A stretch of 64,000 bases of DNA, taken from Pedobacter sp. Leaf194. GTDB lineage: Bacteria; Bacteroidota; Bacteroidia; Sphingobacteriales; Sphingobacteriaceae. Positions within the stretch are counted from its first letter, which is position 1, and the number at the start of each line of letters is the position of its first letter. Under the pieces are notes generated by a model, which saw nothing but the letters and a program-made list of their open reading frames with translations, was not told the origin of the DNA and did no database searches. The translations under genes were made by a program, and so were the position numbers. Location: the NCBI RefSeq assembly GCF_001423945.1, contig NZ_LMPU01000009.1:416-64415 (forward strand), written 5' to 3'. This document shows, piece after piece, positions 51,063 to 59,807 of this stretch.

Positions 51063-53300
51063 ATGGAAGCAGAAAAAATAGTAGGCAAATCTATAAACCG
51101 GTTAGAAGGAAAACTGAAGGTAACCGGTACGGCAAAGTATGCTGCGGAGTATAAAGTTGCAGATCTACTGTATGGATATGTGGTAAGCAGTCCAATAACC
51201 AAGGGAAAGATATTAAAAATAGATACCTCAAAAGTTATGGCTATACCTGGCGTTGTAGAGGTGTTATCGCATGAGAACCGAACCAAATTAGCCTGGTTTG
51301 ACTTGCAGTTTGCCGACATGGACGCACCGCCGGGAACCGTGTTTAAACCATTGCATGACGAAAACATTTTGTATAACGGGCAGCCCATTGCCCTTATCGT
51401 TGCCGAAACTTTTGAAACCGCCAGGTATGCATCAACACAAATTGTGTTCGAGTTTGAAGAGCAGGGGTTCCAAACCTGTATCAATGAAAACATCGATAAA
51501 GCAAGGCCAGCGAAGAAAGGAATTGCGACCTTACTAAAACCGCCTCCCCCGCCTCCTACAGGCAATTTCGAAACTGCTTTTGGTAATGCAAGTGCTAAAG
51601 TAACGACGGAATACAAGCATGGAACCGAACACCATAACCCGATAGAATTATTTGCCACGACAACAATTTATGAAGGCGATGGTAAACTAACAATTTACGA
51701 CAAAACGCAGGGAACAATTAACAACCAATTGTTTATCGCGGATGCTTTTGGCCTCAAATATAAAAATGTAAGGGTTATAGCACCATTTGTTGGTGGTGCG
51801 TTTGGCTCCGGATTACGACCTCAATATCAGCTTTTCCTTTGCGTGATGGCCTCTCTCCTGCTAAAAAGAAATGTGAGGGTTGTTTTGGAAAGGAAGCAGA
51901 TGTTTGCTTTTAGTCACAGGCCGCCAGCAATACAGAACCTTCGATTCGCGTCAGATATAAATGGCAAATTAACCGGCCTTAGTCATAAAGTTTTTGCAGA
52001 AACATCAAATTTTGAAGACTACACCGAGCCAACAGCATCCTGGAGCCACCGCCTCTACCCTGCTCCAAATACCTTATTCGAACAAAATGTTATCCCTTTG
52101 GATGTTTATACGCCGATTGATATGCGGGCGCCGGGCGGAAGTACTGCGCTGCATGCAATTGAATGTACTATGGATGAACTTGCTTATCAGCTAAAAATCG
52201 ATCCGTTGGATTTGCGGCTGATAAATTATTCCGATATAGACCCATCTAACAAAAAGCCATTTACAAGCAAGGCACTACGGGAATGCTATCTTGAGGCTGC
52301 TGAAAAATTTGGCTGGGAAAAACGTTCTCCAGAACCGCGAAGCATGGTTCGGGGCAATAAACTAGTTGGTTACGGTATGGCTACAGGTATTTGGGATTCT
52401 TTGCAGTTCCCCTCGCGTGTGGAAGCCATGATAACTGCAGATGGAAAACTTGTTTTAAACAATGCGACCACAGATATCGGTACCGGAACGCTTACTGTAA
52501 TGACCCAGATTGCAGCGGATGAACTTGGACTTGCAATTGAAAATGTAGATTTCCGGTATGGCGACAGCAAAAAGCCATTCTCTATGTTTCAGGGCGGATC
52601 GTCAATTACATCATCCACCGGGGTTGCAATTGTTGTTGCAGCAAAAGCACTGCGGAAAAAATTACTAAAAAAAGCGGCCCAAATGGCTGGTTCGCCATTT
52701 AAAGGAATTGCTGATGATGAAGTTATTTTTAGTGGCGGCTCAATTTTTCTTAAAAATGACCCGGGTAAGTCGGTTAGCCTAAAGGAAATAATCGCATTTA
52801 ACAAAAATATGCCCGTTAAAACTACAAATATGGGCAAACCGCATTTTTTAAGGCTTAAAAAATACAGTTTGGCGTGCCACAGCGCTTGCTTTGTTGAAGT
52901 TGAGGTTGATAAAGATTTAGGCGTTGTAACTGTAACACGAGCCGTTACGGCCGTTGCAGCTGGCAAAATCATTAATCCAAAAACCGCCAGAAGCCAGATT
53001 TTAGGTTCTATGGTTTGGGGACTAAGTAAAGCCCTCCATGAGGAAACAATTATGGATGCAAACCTGGGCAAGTACATGAATTCAAATTTGGGCGAATACC
53101 ACCTTCCGGTACATGCAGACATTGGGCAATTTGATGTAATCTTTGTAGATGAAAAAGATGATCTAATTAACGAACTCGGTACTAAAGGCGTCGGTGAAAT
53201 TGGACTGGTTAGCATGCCTGCAGCGATTTCTAACGCAATTTTCCATGCCACCGGAAAACGCATCTATAAATTGCCTGTACATTTTGATGAACTGATTTGA
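51063..53300 (+). CDS. paoC: Molybdopterin catalytic subunit of the hydroxylase
   Basis: 745 residues. IVGKSINRLEGKLKVTGTAK and YAAEY open the first domain; VGGAFGSGLRPQYQ and the FQGGSSITSS segment bind the pterin. The base Glu712 lies in GTKGVGEIGLVSMP. A Pro-rich loop (LLKPPPPPPTG) at about 160-170 joins the domains. It oxidises aldehydes, probably broad-range aromatic ones as PaoC does, though substrate choice is not readable. It lies 17 bp after paoB, making a clear paoABC operon. No paoD-type chaperone is present, but a MOSC gene follows by 95 bp. Confidence 0.92.
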   Translation: MEAEKIVGKSINRLEGKLKVTGTAKYAAEYKVADLLYGYVVSSPITKGKILKIDTSKVMAIPGVVEVLSHENRTKLAWFDLQFADMDAPPGTVFKPLHDENILYNGQPIALIVAETFETARYASTQIVFEFEEQGFQTCINENIDKARPAKKGIATLLKPPPPPPTGNFETAFGNASAKVTTEYKHGTEHHNPIELFATTTIYEGDGKLTIYDKTQGTINNQLFIADAFGLKYKNVRVIAPFVGGAFGSGLRPQYQLFLCVMASLLLKRNVRVVLERKQMFAFSHRPPAIQNLRFASDINGKLTGLSHKVFAETSNFEDYTEPTASWSHRLYPAPNTLFEQNVIPLDVYTPIDMRAPGGSTALHAIECTMDELAYQLKIDPLDLRLINYSDIDPSNKKPFTSKALRECYLEAAEKFGWEKRSPEPRSMVRGNKLVGYGMATGIWDSLQFPSRVEAMITADGKLVLNNATTDIGTGTLTVMTQIAADELGLAIENVDFRYGDSKKPFSMFQGGSSITSSTGVAIVVAAKALRKKLLKKAAQMAGSPFKGIADDEVIFSGGSIFLKNDPGKSVSLKEIIAFNKNMPVKTTNMGKPHFLRLKKYSLACHSACFVEVEVDKDLGVVTVTRAVTAVAAGKIINPKTARSQILGSMVWGLSKALHEETIMDANLGKYMNSNLGEYHLPVHADIGQFDVIFVDEKDDLINELGTKGVGEIGLVSMPAAISNAIFHATGKRIYKLPVHFDELI

Positions 53301-53395
53301 CCTGTAATGTAAAAGTTGACGGGTTGCTGTAAGATTGCAGCCAAAACTTTAAAAATAGCAGCAAATGTTTTTACGTTGTTTGCTATCTTTAGAGC

Positions 53396-54220
53396 ATGAA
53401 TCAATTTTACCTTTCGGCCATTTATATTTACCCGATTAAATCGCTGGGTGGAATAAATCTAGAAGCGTCAGTTATCGAAGAAAAAGGACTCAGGTACGAT
53501 AGAAGATGGTTATTAATTGATGAACAAGGCATGTTTATCACCCAAAGAAAATATCCATCGTTAGCGCTCTTGCAGGTCGATATTCGTGGCGAAGAAATTA
53601 TTGTATTCAACAAAACAGCGCCCGAAAACAGCATCTCTTTCGCTGCTGATCAACCTAACGGACAGGTTATTCCGGTCACGATTTGGGATGACTTAACGGA
53701 AGGTATTGAAGTGGATAAGAATGTTAGCGAATGGTTTTCAAACTATATGGAGATGCCGCTCAGACTTGTTTATATGCCGGAGCAGGCTAAAAGAAAAGTT
53801 GACCCCAGCTATGCAAAAAATGCTGAAATAGTAAGCTTTGCAGACGGCTATCCTTGTCTATTAATTGGTGAACAGTCCCTGGATTATTTAAATTCAAAGT
53901 TGGAAAAACCAGTTCTAATGGACAGATTTCGCCCTAATCTGGTATTTAAAGGAGGCAAAGCACACGTTGAAGACAGTTTTGAAGATTTTGAAATTGGCCA
54001 GGTTACGTTCTCTGCAGTAAAACCTTGCGCCAGGTGTGTTTTGATAACAGTAGATCAACAAACTGCAGTTAAAGGTCAGGAACCACTAAAAACCCTTTCA
54101 AAATACCGGTTGCAAAATAATAAAGTCATGTTCGGACAAAATCTTATCCACCATGGAACAGGCGAGATTAAAGTCGGTATGGAACTGAAGTTAAAATCGT
54201 CGAAACGCCAGGCTGGATAA
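53396..54220 (+). CDS. MOSC-domain protein (YcbX/mARC-like)
   Basis: 274 residues. The MOSC N-terminal beta-barrel (AIYIYPIKSLGGINLEASVI, RWLLIDEQGMFITQRKYP) leads to the MOSC domain, where Cys214 in KPCARCVLITVD is the expected molybdenum ligand. There is no carboxyl ferredoxin domain, so an external electron donor is needed. Such proteins reduce N-hydroxylated compounds. Its position after paoABC suggests a shared molybdenum cofactor supply or a common regulon. The ATG is preceded within 5 bp by TATCTTTA, raising the possibility of a leaderless transcript. Confidence 0.9.
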   Translation: MNQFYLSAIYIYPIKSLGGINLEASVIEEKGLRYDRRWLLIDEQGMFITQRKYPSLALLQVDIRGEEIIVFNKTAPENSISFAADQPNGQVIPVTIWDDLTEGIEVDKNVSEWFSNYMEMPLRLVYMPEQAKRKVDPSYAKNAEIVSFADGYPCLLIGEQSLDYLNSKLEKPVLMDRFRPNLVFKGGKAHVEDSFEDFEIGQVTFSAVKPCARCVLITVDQQTAVKGQEPLKTLSKYRLQNNKVMFGQNLIHHGTGEIKVGMELKLKSSKRQAG

Positions 54221-54285
54221 AGCGCAAAAATCAATCAACATCACAATCCTGCCTGGATAATATCTAATCTATTAAAACATGCCAA

Positions 54286-55299
54286 ATGGCTTACAATAAA
54301 TACATTTTCTTTTATATTATAGTCTTTTTCACGCTAAGTACACAGGCGCAGGTGCTAAGAAAAAGAACTACGATTTTAATGGGTGGGCGGTTTGACATCA
54401 GCATTGTTGCAGATAGCAGGGAAAGTGCCGAACAAAACATCGATACTGTAATTGCTGAAATTTCAAGAATTGAAAGCCTGATTTCTGACTGGAAACCAAA
54501 TTCTCAGGTATCAATGATAAATGACCATGCAGGTATTAAGCCGGTAAAGGTTGATAAAGAACTGCTCATGCTAACCCAACGGGCTATTGCGCTTTCCAAA
54601 ATCACGAACGGCGCATTCGACATCAGCTTTGCTGCGATGGATAAAATCTGGAAGTTTGACGGCTCCATGAAAGAAATGCCATCGGCAGAAACCATCAAAA
54701 AATCGGTTGCGAAAGTTGGCTATAAAAACATACTTATAGATACAGCAAACTCTACTGTGTTTTTAAAATTGCCAGGAATGAAGATTGGCTTTGGAGCTTT
54801 AGGAGAAGGTTATGCGGCCGACAGATGCAGGGAACTGATGCTTTCGAAGGGGATTAAAGCGGGAATTGTTAATGCCTCTGGCGATATGAGTACTTGGGGG
54901 AAAAATCCAAATGGTAAAAATTGGGAAATTGGAATTACTAATCCGATGAAAGAAGACACCATTTTTGCCGTTGTAGCCATGAAACAGAATGCAATCGTAA
55001 CCTCAGGAAGTTACAGAAAGTTTGTAGAATTTAACGGTAAGCGCTATGCGCACATTATTAATCCGGCTACCGGTTACCCCGCCACAGGATTAATAAGTGT
55101 TACCATTATGGGACCGAGTGCAGAAGTTGCAAACGGTTTAAGCACCTCAATAATGGTTTTGGGGCCTGTAAATGGAAAAAAACTGATCGGAAATTTCCCT
55201 GCTTACAGTTACTTGATGATTACTGACAAAGGCGAGTTTCTGGTTTCAAAAAACAAATTGGCGCTTTCAAAAATTAAGTTGCCCAAACAGGTAAAGTAG
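54286..55299 (+). CDS. apbE: FAD:protein FMN transferase (ApbE)
   Basis: 337 residues with a signal peptide (YIFFYIIVFFTLSTQAQ), so periplasmic. Motifs: TILMGGRFDI; GALGEGYAADR (170-180), like the VGEGYAAD of E. coli ApbE; NASGD (196-200); and HIINPATGYPA (256-266). The metal-site acid usual in ADALST is Asn283 here (VANGLSTS), with Thr287 at the expected distance. It transfers FMN from FAD to a Thr or Ser of target proteins. Its stop abuts that of the PepSY reductase operon on the other strand. The DUF2271 protein there is the probable substrate. Confidence 0.93.
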   Translation: MAYNKYIFFYIIVFFTLSTQAQVLRKRTTILMGGRFDISIVADSRESAEQNIDTVIAEISRIESLISDWKPNSQVSMINDHAGIKPVKVDKELLMLTQRAIALSKITNGAFDISFAAMDKIWKFDGSMKEMPSAETIKKSVAKVGYKNILIDTANSTVFLKLPGMKIGFGALGEGYAADRCRELMLSKGIKAGIVNASGDMSTWGKNPNGKNWEIGITNPMKEDTIFAVVAMKQNAIVTSGSYRKFVEFNGKRYAHIINPATGYPATGLISVTIMGPSAEVANGLSTSIMVLGPVNGKKLIGNFPAYSYLMITDKGEFLVSKNKLALSKIKLPKQVK

Positions 55300-57486
55300 T
55301 TAATAGCAATCCATCAAAATCTGATTTCTGGATTGATAAAACGACAGCGGATGAGGCGTTTTTTCTGAGCAAATAGTGGCCAGAACCGACAATACATCTT
55401 TCTGCATTGAAAGCGAGCCGCAAATCATTATCACACACGAATCGATTAATTTTTCCGCAATTAGCGCTGCGTCAAGTGCAATTAAATCGCTAACGTATTG
55501 TTTAACCCCAAATCTGGAATATGCAATATCCAGCTTTTGTAACTTCGATTCGCTCAGCTTCTGATCGAGGAATTTCGCAAATGGTTTTGAAGAAGATGTA
55601 TTTTTGAAGCCGCAATACAAATGGCAGGAAATTTTATTTACATTTTCATCAATCATACCCAGAAAAGGTGCTATCCCGGTTCCATTAGAAATCATAAGCA
55701 CGGCAGGCGCCTGAGCCGGAAAATGGAAATGCCAGTTCCGCACAATTCTGGCATTAAGCTTATCATTTTCTGCCAGTGAGTGAAGAAATCCGGAACCGAG
55801 GCCATTTTCATGAAGCTTAATGCTTAAGGTTACATTTTTGTCAATTACACCAATGGAGTAAAGTCTTTCACGATGATCATTTGCAGGATAAATGGCAAGT
55901 AAATCGCCTGATTTTGCCTTCAGTTTGCCGCTGCTCTGAATCTCAAGAAGAAAAGTATCGTCATATTTCGCAGTTGATTTTACCGTAAAAGATTTCAGCT
56001 TTTTCATCTTTTCCTTTCCCGCTGCTGCAAAATTTTCGAAAGAAATATCAGCTTTTTGCGACCATGATTCCTGCCACAATGTTAAATCGCCGGGAGACCG
56101 GTCGTTAACGGTATGAATGTCTATCAAGGGCGTGGACCAGCTTTTTGTAGAAAGTTTATTATGAACATCGAAAGCAAACTTGCAAAAATCAGGGTATGAT
56201 TTGGAGCCAAAGCCAAGTACCGAAAAGTTGATTGGTCTCTCCTGCGCCCGCTCATCAATCAATTTAAAAAAATTCGTCGCATTTGCCGGTGGCTCGCCCA
56301 ATCCGTAAGTAGATGTAAAAATTAATAAATGTTCTGCCTTTGGGTAAAGGTCGTACTCGTTCATCGATGCTATGTAAGCTTTTATCCCGGCCTTGAACAA
56401 ATGTTTCAAAACAGCAGAGGCATATTTATCTGTTGTTCCATTCTCGGAACCTACTAACAAAATGTGCGAACTCTCTCCCTTGGAAAATCTGTTACCACTC
56501 CTGCTCGTTATCCGTTTCAAAGTTATCGCGACGCCCGAATAAATAAAAAACACAATACTAAGAGACGCAATCCCTAAAATAACGGCCCAAATAATACTCG
56601 CCCGCCCGGTGTGAATATCCATACTCATATTGTTTGCCAATACGGAAAACGCGTATTTCTGCTCTGCGATTACGACTCCAGTAACCTGATTTACGGCAAG
56701 TTCCCTATCTTTTAAAGTTAAGGTGTAATAATCTTCAACATCGTCAGAAAACGGAAATTCCACTTTGTCTACATCGGATAATTTGGTATCCCTGAAAAGC
56801 GCTACATCCTTAATTGGTACTTGTTTACCGGGCTTAATGGTGTCAAAATCTACCTCCACGTTTGTTTTTACCTGTTTGATAACACCTAATGTAGTTAAGG
56901 ATAAGTAGGTTCCGCTGAGTGCTATTAAAAGAATAAATAATAAAGACAGGCGTCCAAAAACAGTGTGGTAATATTGCGAAGAACCATCATTCGGTATTTT
57001 TGCAAAAAAACGTCGTATTCCGCGCTGGCGCTTTATGGTGAGCATTATGCCTGAAGCCGCAATCAGGATGAGTAAAAACGCCGTTAAGCCGATAAAAATC
57101 CGGCCAAGCTCATGCAAAAAAAGAGACCTATGTAAACTGGTTACCCATTGGAAAAACTCACTCTTCCTGGTTGGCTTACCAATAATCTTTCCTGTTGATG
57201 GCTCAACATATGCTTTAACATTTTTGCCTTCCTTATCCGTTCCTTCTATCAAAACAAAGCGATTGCTTTCAACAGAAATTTTTGTGATACCGGGATAATT
57301 TTCTCGGAAAACTGGAAGCGTCTGAGCCAGATTAACCTCATTGAGATTCTTCGCTGCAAATGGTTTTAGTTGATTTACAACTGGTTCCGCAGATAAAATT
57401 GCGCCTGTAAGGCAGGCAAGCAATAGAAAAAGAAAAGAAGATACAGCCAGAGCAAGATGGCTGTACCTCCAAAAATGATTTGTCAT
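55300..57486 (-). CDS. PepSY-membrane / flavodoxin / FNR fusion reductase
   Basis: 728 residues. Membrane helices at about 12-33, 130-151, 180-200 and 298-323 bear His10, His119, His125, His174 and His292, candidate heme ligands of a PepSY_TM domain. Periplasmic PepSY-like loops span about 35-110 and 210-290. A flavodoxin domain runs from about 341 to 478 (LLVGSENGTTDKYA, TSTYGLGEPPANA). A ferredoxin-NADP reductase domain follows at about 495-728 (RLYSIGV for FAD, SNGTGIAPFLG for NAD(P)). Electrons can pass NAD(P)H to FAD to FMN to heme to the periplasm. Third gene of the operon, 15 bp after the DUF2271 gene; related to siderophore/sulfite reductase-like proteins. Confidence 0.9.
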   Translation of the reverse strand: MTNHFWRYSHLALAVSSFLFLLLACLTGAILSAEPVVNQLKPFAAKNLNEVNLAQTLPVFRENYPGITKISVESNRFVLIEGTDKEGKNVKAYVEPSTGKIIGKPTRKSEFFQWVTSLHRSLFLHELGRIFIGLTAFLLILIAASGIMLTIKRQRGIRRFFAKIPNDGSSQYYHTVFGRLSLLFILLIALSGTYLSLTTLGVIKQVKTNVEVDFDTIKPGKQVPIKDVALFRDTKLSDVDKVEFPFSDDVEDYYTLTLKDRELAVNQVTGVVIAEQKYAFSVLANNMSMDIHTGRASIIWAVILGIASLSIVFFIYSGVAITLKRITSRSGNRFSKGESSHILLVGSENGTTDKYASAVLKHLFKAGIKAYIASMNEYDLYPKAEHLLIFTSTYGLGEPPANATNFFKLIDERAQERPINFSVLGFGSKSYPDFCKFAFDVHNKLSTKSWSTPLIDIHTVNDRSPGDLTLWQESWSQKADISFENFAAAGKEKMKKLKSFTVKSTAKYDDTFLLEIQSSGKLKAKSGDLLAIYPANDHRERLYSIGVIDKNVTLSIKLHENGLGSGFLHSLAENDKLNARIVRNWHFHFPAQAPAVLMISNGTGIAPFLGMIDENVNKISCHLYCGFKNTSSSKPFAKFLDQKLSESKLQKLDIAYSRFGVKQYVSDLIALDAALIAEKLIDSCVIMICGSLSMQKDVLSVLATICSEKTPHPLSFYQSRNQILMDCY

Positions 57487-57501
57487 TAGCCTAAATAAAA
57501 A

Positions 57502-57987
57502 TTAATTAGGGCTAAAACGAACGTATCTAATATAGCCTGTACCGTCAGTTTTTGCCGCCAGCGCTTCAGTTGTCAGCGGAATTTCAAGATCTTTCACATT
57601 GTATTTGTGGTCTTCCACAGCACTTTCAAAACGAAGCTTATAGCCGGCATTAATTTTCGACTTATCAATATCGATGACTGAAACACCTCTGTCTCCGCCG
57701 GTTAACGAAGCGCCGGTTATTGCACTAATGTTTGCTCGTTTTTTGGAGTTGAATTTATGCCACTCTTTCAAACTGTTGTACCACTTTTTATCAGAACCTA
57801 AAACATAAAGCGTTTTTTCGTATTGGCCTTTTGAATCGATTAAAGAAATTACGATATATGCACCTTCACCCATGTAATTCGTCATTTGAATCATGCATTT
57901 ATACTTTGCCGTTTGAGCACCAGCCTGATTCGGTTTTATAAATGCTATTGCTAATACAAGCAAAGAAATTTTTAAGAAATTAGTCAT
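57502..57987 (-). CDS. DUF2271 periplasmic protein, predicted ApbE substrate
   Basis: 161 residues. A signal peptide (ISLLVLAIAFIKPNQAGAQ) leads to the DUF2271 domain (YVLGSDKKWYNSLKEWHKF). Residues 91-94 are TGAS, with Ser94 (or Thr91) the candidate attachment site for FMN. This matches the (S/T)GA(T/S) core of ApbE targets, although Ser replaces the usual preceding Asp (ISAITGASLTGG). The family has been linked with ApbE flavinylation in comparative surveys. Start 1 bp after the ankyrin gene stop and 15 bp before the PepSY reductase gene: one operon. Confidence 0.82.
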   Translation of the reverse strand: MTNFLKISLLVLAIAFIKPNQAGAQTAKYKCMIQMTNYMGEGAYIVISLIDSKGQYEKTLYVLGSDKKWYNSLKEWHKFNSKKRANISAITGASLTGGDRGVSVIDIDKSKINAGYKLRFESAVEDHKYNVKDLEIPLTTEALAAKTDGTGYIRYVRFSPN

Positions 57988-57988
57988 A

Positions 57989-59494
57989 TTATTTTAAGAA
58001 ACTGAGTGATACATTGTCTTTTTTAAGTGATTCATTTTCACTTGCAAGGTCGAAGGCACTTTCATCAAAACTAGTTTTCGGGTCTTTTTTAGCCCCAATT
58101 GATAGCAAATATTTTAGCATTGAATCATCTTTAGAGATCATTGCTGCTTTATGCAGAGGCGTTATCCCCTCCTTATTTTTAGCATTCACATCGATTGACA
58201 AATCCTGCAAACGCTTTACAAGTGCAAGATCTCCTTTAGCTACAGCCAGGTGGTATAAAGTGTTTCCGTTTTGTTGTGGTGTTGTAATGTTGAAGCCCTT
58301 TGCTTGTAAAAGCGCTAGCTTCTGCGCAAAATCCTGAGCCCGGGATGGCATGCCAGCGGGGGCGGGACGACCAGTTTCAGGACTATAACCCTGAATCAGA
58401 TAATAAGCCAGATTATTTCCTTCCTTATCTACTGCCTTAAGATTAGCACCTTTTGCGATAAGTAGGTTGACAATAGCAGCAGAATTACTGTTAACAGCCA
58501 TTGCGAGTGCTGTTATACCTTTGGCGTTCGCCTGATTTATATTTTTTACTTTAGGTAATATTATTGCTAAGGCGGTGGTATCTCTGTTAGACATCGCAGC
58601 ATTCATCAACACGGTATTGCCTTCTGCATCAGCTTGATTTACATCAACTCCGGCAGCAATAAAATGTTCAATTAAGGCATTTTGGCCCGCCCTTCTAACA
58701 AGCGCATGCAGAACATTCTTTCCATCTTTTGCTAGCGTAGTCGGCTTTATTTTTAAGCTTTCGAGGTATTCAAAAACTTCAATTGGCGCTGCACCCCTGC
58801 GAGAACCTTCACTGGCCATCAAAATGGCTCCATTATCAACAGGAACGCCCTTTGCAATTAGCGCTTTTAATACATCAACATTGCCGGCTCTTGCGGCGTA
58901 GCCAAAAGCATTGTGGCCTTCAGCGTCGGTGCTTTTTAAATCCAAACCCTTGGAAACAAAATATTCTGTGAGTTTCAAATCCTTATCATTACCAATTCCT
59001 AACAACAATAAATTGGCGCCAGCGCCATTTTTTTCAGCCTTTAGGTTCGCACCTTTCGCTGCGAATAAGTCGTATATTTTTGTATTCTGTTGGCCGGCAG
59101 ATGCCGCAAAACTCAGTGGCGTAGCGCCATGGCTATCTACAAAATTTAAAGCAGAACCTTTAGAAATCAAATAACCCGTTATCTCGTCATTTCCCCGATA
59201 AGCAGCCCAATGCAAATAAATACGGCCGTCATGTGTAGGCTTATCTATATTATTTCCTGGTTGGGTTAATAAATATTTTATCGTTTCATTTGGCGCATCG
59301 GCATTTATGGCCATAACCACAGGGTCGAAACTAGATTGATTAAACTGAGCAGGATTTGCACCTTTTTCAACCTCGGCTTTTACCGCCTCTACTGTTGGTT
59401 TAGTTTGCCAAAATGAAGATTCAAGCAGAACGTTTTTTTGAGCATACACAGAAACCGAGCATAAGAGCGCTATTGATAACAAGATTTTTTTCAT
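57989..59494 (-). CDS. Exported ankyrin-repeat protein
   Basis: 501 residues. A signal peptide (LLSIALLCSVSVYAQ) precedes about ten ankyrin repeats across residues 70-490 (DGRIYLHWAAYRGNDEITGY, HGATPLSFAASAGQ, EGHNAFGYAARAGNVDVLKA, EGNTVLMNAAMSNRD, KEGITPLHKAAM). There is no catalytic domain. It is the first gene of the operon with the DUF2271 protein (1-bp gap) and the PepSY reductase, so a scaffold or docking role for the flavinylated protein in the periplasm is plausible. Ankyrin proteins are mostly cytosolic, so the signal peptide is notable. Catalase-associated ankyrin proteins are another known periplasmic type. Confidence 0.88.
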   Translation of the reverse strand: MKKILLSIALLCSVSVYAQKNVLLESSFWQTKPTVEAVKAEVEKGANPAQFNQSSFDPVVMAINADAPNETIKYLLTQPGNNIDKPTHDGRIYLHWAAYRGNDEITGYLISKGSALNFVDSHGATPLSFAASAGQQNTKIYDLFAAKGANLKAEKNGAGANLLLLGIGNDKDLKLTEYFVSKGLDLKSTDAEGHNAFGYAARAGNVDVLKALIAKGVPVDNGAILMASEGSRRGAAPIEVFEYLESLKIKPTTLAKDGKNVLHALVRRAGQNALIEHFIAAGVDVNQADAEGNTVLMNAAMSNRDTTALAIILPKVKNINQANAKGITALAMAVNSNSAAIVNLLIAKGANLKAVDKEGNNLAYYLIQGYSPETGRPAPAGMPSRAQDFAQKLALLQAKGFNITTPQQNGNTLYHLAVAKGDLALVKRLQDLSIDVNAKNKEGITPLHKAAMISKDDSMLKYLLSIGAKKDPKTSFDESAFDLASENESLKKDNVSLSFLK

Positions 59495-59544
59495 TTTTCT
59501 GTTTTTGTAATGAGAATGTTTATTCCCCGGATTTGTCGAGTTTC

Positions 59545-59579
59545 CAAAATTAACAAGAATTAGTCTAAATAAGAACTAA
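59545..59579 (-). promoter_or_regulatory. Promoter of the ankyrin/DUF2271/PepSY operon with palindromic site
   Basis: On the minus strand TAATTTTG (59552-59545) is a perfect -7 element. Just upstream, 59579-59560 reads TTAGTTCTTATTTAGACTAA, with perfect 5-bp outer arms TTAGT/ACTAA covering the -33 position. The core TTATTTAGACTAATT resembles AT-rich iron/Fur-type boxes I associate with Bacteroidota iron genes. Position over the promoter suggests repression. The remainder of the 313-bp gap shows no gene. Confidence 0.5.
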
Positions 59580-59807
59580 TGTCGAATTATTTTTGAAGAA
59601 TTTTTCAGCTTCGAAAATTTCGTTTAGGATTTGGGTTACCAATATCTATCTCCACATAAAAATAAATATTGTGTCAATCCAATAAACGGCATTTTTCGTA
59701 CCTATATTAGCAGCGTACAAACTGCAGGGACTTCCCTTCAAATAATGAGTTACATAGCTGCTTAAATGAAATAGTGGTGAAACAAATTTGTTTAACCCGA
59801 TATTTCA

